Assembly (NCBI GenBank): GCA_905250885.1
Contig: CAJNOQ010000796.1
Span: 1-40,887, forward strand
Reading direction: 5' to 3'
Length of the DNA: 40,887 nucleotides
From: Didymodactylos carnosus
Lineage: Eukaryota > Rotifera > Eurotatoria > Philodinida > Philodinidae
The notes under the pieces are model-generated. The model was not told the DNA's origin, did no database searches, and saw only the letters and a list, made by a program, of their open reading frames with translations. The stretch's first letter is position 1; every line of letters begins with the position of its first letter. Made by a program: the position numbers and the translations under genes. This document shows, piece by piece, positions 35,301-40,887 of this stretch.

Positions 35301-35349
35301 AAATGTGGCTATGAATGGTTCCAAATTAGGATTATATGCCCCACGTTAA
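32345..35349 (+). CDS. TBC1D30: TBC1D30 Rab GTPase-activating protein, 3' ten exons
   Basis: Exons are 32345-32472, 32525-32650, 32707-33049, 33270-33441, 33503-33608, 33672-33854, 33912-34059, 34117-34317, 34495-34697 and 34753-35349. All internal junctions are GT-AG in phase and encode 734 residues ending in TAA. TBC domains accelerate GTP hydrolysis by Rabs; vertebrate TBC1D30 acts on Rab8 and affects primary cilia. Family blocks are NGFQQWRDT, IQIVKDLHRTGCS, YNKSIGYCQGLNIL, NNLQALAIDMAVF, QWFLTLFATCLP and YAFGPFP. The Arg finger (DLHR) and Gln finger (YCQG) are both present, so the domain should be active. The C-terminus SFNPFPSRSF and LGLYAPR also fits the family. The true start lies upstream and is not identified. 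Confidence 0.92.
32525..33608 (+). CDS. TBC1D30: TBC catalytic domain exons of TBC1D30
   Basis: Four exons with introns of 52-220 bp carry the GAP core. Exon 32525-32650 reads LWISLASNYIREICLDW. Exon 32707-33049 carries both catalytic fingers. Exon 33270-33441 reads FTIQWFLTLFATCLPRR and RVWDALLLEGSEILFR. Exon 33503-33608 reads HSADQFYSIMGLLSVQLL. Every motif residue I would look for in an active TBC domain is kept. Open frames running past the donors, for example to 33129, are read-through into introns. Confidence 0.9.
33672..35349 (+). CDS. TBC1D30: TBC1D30 C-terminal tail exons
   Basis: After YAFGPFPTTILQDLRQKFSL the protein becomes Ser/Thr/Asn-rich and disordered. A conserved short helix remains at 34230-34317 (VELDIGQLCKQYKKLRERQK), matching the Lys/Gln-rich helix of vertebrate TBC1D30. 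The final exon holds an acidic stretch (EEVAEDEADIQIEIEQL) and the conserved end. The tail is shorter than in vertebrates. Confidence 0.85.
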
Positions 35350-36559
35350 ATACTACGTTGTACTCCATTTATCTCAAACTGATTCAAATCGAAACACAAG
35401 TAAAAGGTGAGAACGTAATAACCGACATTATTCACCATTATTTTACTTCAGTTCGCTTGAGCATAGAAAAATCTCAATTTTCTTATTTTCTAAGATATCA
35501 AAATTACTAAAGAACGTATTTTTTTATATGAAAAAAACCTATGAGAGAGAGACAATCCATGATGTCAACGTTCATCAGTTTCTCTGCGAGTATTATTTTA
35601 ACATGATGAATGAAAAATTTTTTTTTTTGTTTTTTGTAGAATGTCAACGACAACTTTTGAATCCAATTGATTTTCGTCCTGGTAGCCAATGGTTAAAAAA
35701 ATGGTATTGAATTCCGTCTTTCATTTATTTTTCTTCTATTTCTTCACGTTACATGTTTTATCATGTAGAATAAGAGAGAATGATTAGCATATAATTGCCT
35801 TTATACAAAAATCAAAACCAGTTTAAAGTACACTAAGAAGTACGTCACAAAATGGTTTTTGCTCAACCTATGTATATAAATATTTGTTTTCTGCTTTCGT
35901 TCAACAATGGAGTAAGATCTCATTTTCAATCTTTTTGATCGTTTACATCTAATATTTCAACTATTAAAGTCTGAAATGTGTGTTAGCAGATCGTTTTTCA
36001 TTGTTTGTGACAACAGGTAACATACAACAGATCCTGTTTTGCAATACACATAACAAATGAAAATTATTGTTCTTTTTCTCGTCATTTGAAAAAATTTTAT
36101 TGTATATTTTTAATGAATGACAAATATTTTTTCTTGCTAATTGCTAGCAAATACCGGTTTATTTGACTATGTTCTAGTTTTAATTGTTTCAGATGTTTGT
36201 TCATTTCTTATATTTTTTAATTTACGTTACATTTACGTTAAATATTTTCTTGAATAAAACAAAAATAATTACATTTTCTTTTTTGTACGAAAAGAAATGA
36301 CAGTTTGTTTTAGTCTTCTCCATTTATCATTACTTTTCCTTGGATAAAGTTCTATCATGCAATACAACTACTTATTATTTTATATCAAGAGTTGCAAATG
36401 CGGCAAACAACGAAGAAAATTAGTTTTATAAATAATTAAAATTAATATTCACCTTTTTAGTTCTCTCTCTCTCTCTCTCTGCTCCTACCATTAATATGCA
36501 TTAAATATGAATTGTGATTTCACATGGTAATTTGACTGTACTGGAACTAAACAAAGATA
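35350..36559. other. Intergenic after TBC1D30 with one weak exon candidate
   Basis: At 35640 a pyrimidine tract and AG precede an open stretch (CQRQLLNPIDFRPGSQWLKK) that ends in TGA at 35708-35710. It could be a last exon of another transcript, but no partner exon was found. A CT microsatellite lies near 36462-36481. Nothing else is seen. Confidence 0.3.
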
Positions 36560-36880
36560 GACAAGTACGAGTATTTCACGAAAAATACTCAAGTTATGTG
36601 ATATAATAAATGTTATTCTTTCTCGTATGTTATTTTAATCTAGGAAGATAATTTAAGACTAATCACGCTTTCCTTCCTATTTTCATATAAAAACATTAAT
36701 CATCCTATACTGTATCGGCAGAAATCACGCACAACACTAGTTGTGCGTGAATTCTCATATATATTTTTATCTGTAAATCTGTCTACTTAAGATTTTTTTT
36801 AAGTACTAGAGTACTTTTCGGAGTACCCGTAAAAAAATATAGGATACGAGTATGAGTACTGCAAAACGAGTACAAAGTGG
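36560..36880. repeat. Cluster of GAGTACT words with a perfect hairpin
   Basis: The words agtacgagta, agtactagagtactt, ggagtacccg, gagtatgagtactg and cgagtac recur, mostly at 36790-36880. Separately, 36725-36750 is a perfect 11-bp stem, TCACGCACAAC facing GTTGTGCGTGA, with a 4-base loop. Confidence 0.45.
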
Positions 36881-36927
36881 ACCGATTTACTTCCATTTTT
36901 ATTGGATTCTTTTTCTTTAAATTTTAG

Positions 36928-37103
36928 TTCATTTCCGGGTTATGTTGATTCATTACTCAAAGAAATAGTTAGTCGAACTATAAAAGGAAAATGTTAACAA
37001 TGTTCAATATGAGATGTCTTTCAGATCTAGAAAGTGCTTGGTTAAAACATTATATTGACTCTCCTAATAAATACAATTCATCTGGTTATTTGAATAATAT
37101 CTA
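36928..37103 (+). CDS. Possible small exon pair, unrecognised
   Basis: After TTTAAATTTTAG the frame reads FPGYVDSLLKEIVSRTIKGK, then after a TTTCAG acceptor it reads ESAWLKHYIDSPNKY to a stop at 37101-37103. Joining them in phase needs a 32-bp intron, shorter than any reliable one in this window. They may be remnants of a decayed gene. The family is unknown. Confidence 0.25.
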
Positions 37104-37270
37104 AAAGAAAAAAAGTTAGAAAATTCAGATTTTCAGTTCTTGAAAATAAAGACTGGGTACATACAACAATGTATAAAGCATACTCCATCAACGAATTTTT
37201 GTTCCTTAACTGTCAAAATTTCAGATGAATGTATGAGATATATTAAGCAATACCCATGCAGATGAAAAAA

Positions 37271-37315
37271 GTTGTTCGAGAGGTACGGCGAGTACTCGAA
37301 ATACCTCTCGAACAA
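37271..37315. repeat. Perfect 14-bp hairpin
   Basis: TTGTTCGAGAGGTA faces TACCTCTCGAACAA across a 16-base loop (cggcgagtactcgaaa) that itself contains the gagtactc palindrome seen upstream. It could be the end pair of a tiny element or a relic of one. Confidence 0.6.
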
Positions 37316-37319
37316 GTGG

Positions 37320-39216
37320 TTGACTATATATCGATTTTATGTTCTTCGAAGCAGTTTTAAACTTCGATTTTCATCAACTCAGAAAAGCTTGTAGATGACT
37401 GAAACCTCTTCATTGCATTTATAGGTAAATGAGTTTTCTGTGTGTTTTTCTTAATAATCTCACAACTAAATTGATGTTTTAGTTGGAAAAATTAAATCCA
37501 GGGTGCTAACATCTCTGCCTCACTGTTCGACTAAGAAACAAGTTTTTCTGCGTTTTCTGAGAAAAATAAAGAAATCAATAAAACATTTTCAATAAAAATA
37601 AAACACATCTACATGAAGAGACAATGGTCACTTTTCCTAAGTGTCTCACAGACCGCTACTGTTGAGTAAAGGTTTCTGTTTAATTTCGATGGGGATGAGA
37701 AGATAAATATTGGCAGATATACTGATAAATATTTTACGGTAGAGAAATCCCCAAGCTTCCTCATCCTAATTGTGAACGTGGCATTTGATGTACGCAACTC
37801 AAACGAATTTTTGAAAAAGTTTCAAAGTGATGTTTTCCTGCTCTTGTTCTTGTGCTTGTCATAATAGTTGTATTACCTAAATTCATCAGAACGTAATATT
37901 TTATCAATTTTGAATGAAAACTTGATTTTGTAGAAAATTAAAAAATTAATTCGACCTGATTTATTTCGGCCTCTGATCTCTAAGATTCTAATCTGTTCAT
38001 CTCAATTTTTAACTATTCTTAAGCTGTAATGCTCTAATTCTTTATATATAGACTTTGACGACGTTGAGTAGTTTCATTAAAGGTATGATTAATAATTTAT
38101 TTGTGAATAAAATAAATACACCATACAGATAATGTTATTCTTTGTAGAATCTTTTGTTTTTCAATTGACAAATGTAGAAGCCAATAGACCGATCAATTCA
38201 ACATATAGCATGACACTAATGATTGATATCATGAAGATTACGTATGACGAACAGCACGACAAACGTGTTACATGTCTGTTGCTGCGCTTGATTGAAACAA
38301 TCCCTGATATAGTTGTAATTGTAACTTCATTTCGCACAAAACTAGAATAATTACAAACGAAAAAAAATTGTGTAGGAAACTAACTGGAAACAATATCTAT
38401 TCCACGTGGGAATAAATTTTAGTATTTTATCGGTAACTAATGGTTTTGTCGCTGTTCTTTTTGTTGTTACTTTTGACTTTGTAGTATTACTAACACCGAT
38501 TGTTAACTTGATTCGATATTGGAACAATTGACGAACAGTGCGAGAGACATCAACGTTGTTGCCAGTTATATCTAAAATATCGGTAAAAAAAGAATGGTCT
38601 AAAGAGCACGGAGATTAAATTAAGAAAGCTGATAGCAGTAACATATCACTAGTGTTATATCAGAAAACCAAAATATCTATTTGGAAAAAGGGATAGCTTA
38701 CACTACCATTGAAGATATAGAGAATGAGTGACAGAAAATGGATGAAACTGACTCTTACCGCAAATTGACCTCTCTATGTCGAAAATAAACTGAGCCTTCG
38801 TCAAAGAAACTGTTTCGCTGCTTCCATATCCGGTCTGCATACGTGTTACACATATATTCAACATGCACTTCAAATCGATTTTCATCTAATTTGGCCTGTT
38901 TTTGAGACTTCATCGTCGAAATCAGGAAGTGCTGTCATGCAAAATTCGAAGCGTCCTCTATAATTGCTAGCTGATTAAAAGTTACGAGGGACAGATATTA
39001 GATAAGTACTGTATGTTTGCTTTCCAAAATTACGTTTACCATTATTACGACATCGATTATTTCACCTTGATTAAAAGGTGGCCCAGAAGTCCTGTCTCAT
39101 TCAGTATTTTCTCAATATCTCGATCAAGGTTGATCGTCAACTATCAATCTTTTTTTGTAAAAGCAACCTCATTCAGTTCTCTATACAAGATATATTGAAC
39201 ATTTCTTTATGTACTA
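37320..39216. other. Intergenic with one weak coding candidate
   Basis: At 38132-38350 an open stretch follows a TTCTTTGTAG acceptor (ESFVFQLTNVEANRPINSTY onward) and ends in TAA. It has no recognisable domain. The minus-strand frame at 38703-38885 is equally unsupported. Nothing else is seen. Confidence 0.3.
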
Positions 39217-39542
39217 AAGACGTGCCACCATTGTAAAGGGACAAACACATCCGTTCTCCTGTCGATGAACAGAAAGTACTCTATTCTTCTGCTTACCGAT
39301 GACATTTCTTATATCACATTACCAAAAATAAGAGTACTTGTTTTCTTTGAAATCTTGTAATAAGATCTTACGATATAATCTTACAAGATCTTGTCATAGA
39401 TAATGTAAGATCTTATGGAAACTTGTAACTTCTTGTCGTAAGATCTCTCGAGATCTGATCATAAAAAGTGACAAGATCTTGTAAGATCTTATGACAAAAA
39501 CTCATATGACCTTGTAAGGTCTTATACAACCTTGTGACAAGA

Positions 39543-39720
39543 AAATATATAGAAGTCACCCAGGTCAAAAAATCATTAGATTGGTCTGTTCATGTTCAAT
39601 ATCTATTTAAAAAATGTAATTATACACTCTACCTCATATGTAGACATAATCACATATCAAGCACATCCAATGTCGATCAGGTTCAGTATAAAGTCGCCTT
39701 GATCGTGAGTGGAACAATGT
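39543..39720 (+). pseudogene. Reverse transcriptase C-terminal fragment captured in the foldback
   Basis: The frame reads KKSLDWSVHVQYLFKKCNY and TLYLICRHNHISS, matching the post-catalytic region of non-LTR reverse transcriptases (a W-x-x-H-V then K-x-x-x-x-LYL-x-R pattern). It is about 60 residues long and starts within the inner end of the left arm. It is a fragment, not a working gene. Confidence 0.6.
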
Positions 39721-39768
39721 CACAAAATGTATGTGGTATACCATGATATACCACATACATTTTGTGAC
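39719..39768. repeat. Perfect 22-bp palindrome with 6-base loop
   Basis: GTCACAAAATGTATGTGG continuing into TATA (39719-39740) faces its exact complement (39747-39768) across ccatga. It sits at the 3' edge of the captured reverse transcriptase fragment. Confidence 0.85.
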
Positions 39769-40393
39769 GATACACAGTAAATATATCCAGGTCAAAGAGT
39801 CTTGCTGTAAGATCTTATAAGATTCTTGTACGATTCCGTCCGATTTCGTAGGATTCGTATAAGAATGTATAAGATTTTGTAAGAAACGTAGAAACTGATT
39901 CTTGATGTAAGATCTTATAGTAAGATTTCATCAGATTTCGTAAGATTCTTGTATGATTTTTATAAGATTGTATAAGATGAATCCGTTTCTATGATTTTCC
40001 GCAAGATTTTACAAGATCGTATAAGATCTTGATCTGATTTTTTGACCTGGGTAACTTCTATATATTTTCTTGTCACAAGGTTGTATAAGACCTTACAAGG
40101 TCATATGAGTTTTTGTCATAAGATCTTACAAGATCTTGTCACTTTTTATGATCAGATCTCGAGAGATCTTACGACAAGAAGTTACAAGTTTCCATAAGAT
40201 CTTACATTATCTATGACAAGATCTTGTAAGATTATATCGTAAGATCTTATTACAAGATTTCAAAGAAAACAAGTACTCTTATTTTTGGTAATGTGATATA
40301 AGAAATGTCATCGGTAAGCAGAAGAATAGAGTACTCTCTGTTCATCGACAGGAGAACGGATGTGTTTGTCCCTTTACAATGATGGCACATCTT

Positions 40394-40887
40394 CAGTTAT
40401 CCCAATAGCTCGATCATTTTAATAGTCCATCTGACACACCCTTGTTCTTCAATTATAAAGGAAAGCGGTGTGTCAGAACTTATCGACCGCTTTTAAATAT
40501 TGAAGAAAACAGACAGAGTAAAATTTTCACAATCGATGTTCTCACTCATTTTATGTACAAGTTCGACCAGTTGACTTACGAGAGAGTCACCGTGTATGAA
40601 TCCGGACTGAAAACGTGTCAATAGGTTATTTTCTTTGACACCATTATAAAATTTCTACTTTTCTTTTTATCGTGCAAACAGATTGACTGTGATTCTGAGT
40701 TTTGAATAAACAAGCATTAATATCCGATCATTTTTTTTCATAAAAACTATTTATGTGTTGTTTAATAACTAATTAAACTACTATATATGAGTCAATTGCA
40801 ACTTTTTTGTACAATGACATTTTTGAAGTATTTTTGCTACTAACACCGTTGTTGTGAATGGATTTTCAAAGTTTTTTTTTTATTCTC
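40394..40887. other. Right edge of window, no gene fixed
   Basis: The plus-strand frame at 40442-40624 (including RCVRTYRPLLNIEENRQSK) is somewhat richer in GC than its surroundings but has no domain I recognise and no splice support. The last 200 bp are AT-rich. Confidence 0.3.

Larger units (their letters stand above)
39217..40393. mobile_element. Large foldback element with about 360-bp arms
   Basis: Arms at 39217-39575 and 40034-40393 are inverted copies with only a few mismatches, beginning AAGAYGTGCCAYCATTG. The arms and part of the interior are packed with aagatcttacaagatc-type words. The centre (about 39560-39785) holds a reverse transcriptase fragment and a palindrome. No transposase and no clear target duplication were found. 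Such near-identical arms suggest recent origin or ongoing correction between arms. Confidence 0.88.

Overview
The window is eukaryotic and almost certainly animal. It is strongly AT-rich, its genes are broken by GT-AG introns from about 50 bp to nearly 3 kb, and two loci belong to metazoan families (furry and TBC1D30). Dense short inverted-repeat elements, small introns and a decayed gene copy beside intact genes would suit a bdelloid rotifer or similar small invertebrate with degenerate duplicated gene copies. That placement is inference; no marker here fixes the taxon.

Layout. 1-2110 is non-genic: clusters of short self-complementary words and a 647-bp TA-flanked inverted-repeat element. 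3078-9433 (minus) is a dead, C-terminal copy of furry (fry). At least eight small lesions, a roughly 70-residue deletion, a MITE inside an exon and an inverted copy of one of its own exon-intron-exon segments can be read. 9650-10630 (plus) and 13240-14150 (minus) are decayed non-LTR reverse transcriptase pieces, with a foldback element at 12449-12732 between them. 14150-18111 shows no gene.

18112-26061 (plus) is an intact five-exon gene for a 1040-residue two-SH3 protein, otherwise low-complexity and rich in Ser, Gln, Asn and His. 26062-32161 is repeat-rich: word clusters, a tRNA-like piece, and a hAT-type element with a piggyBac-type MITE nested in it. 32345-35349 (plus) is a well-resolved ten-exon run of TBC1D30, a Rab GAP, with one further possible upstream exon at 32162-32290. 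Its 5' end is not identified. 35350-39216 has only weak exon candidates and hairpins. 39217-40393 is a large foldback element with arms of about 360 bp that holds a reverse transcriptase fragment and a perfect 22-bp palindrome.

The genes do not form an obvious pathway. Furry (cell morphogenesis, NDR kinase scaffold), TBC1D30 (Rab8-type GAP linked to cilia in vertebrates) and an SH3 adaptor could all touch cytoskeleton or polarity, but their proximity is no evidence for that. The most notable signals are the precisely datable MITE insertion in the furry exon, which also brings splice sites that keep frame, the self-derived inverted duplication, the nested MITEs, and the recurring clusters of different degenerate palindromic words.
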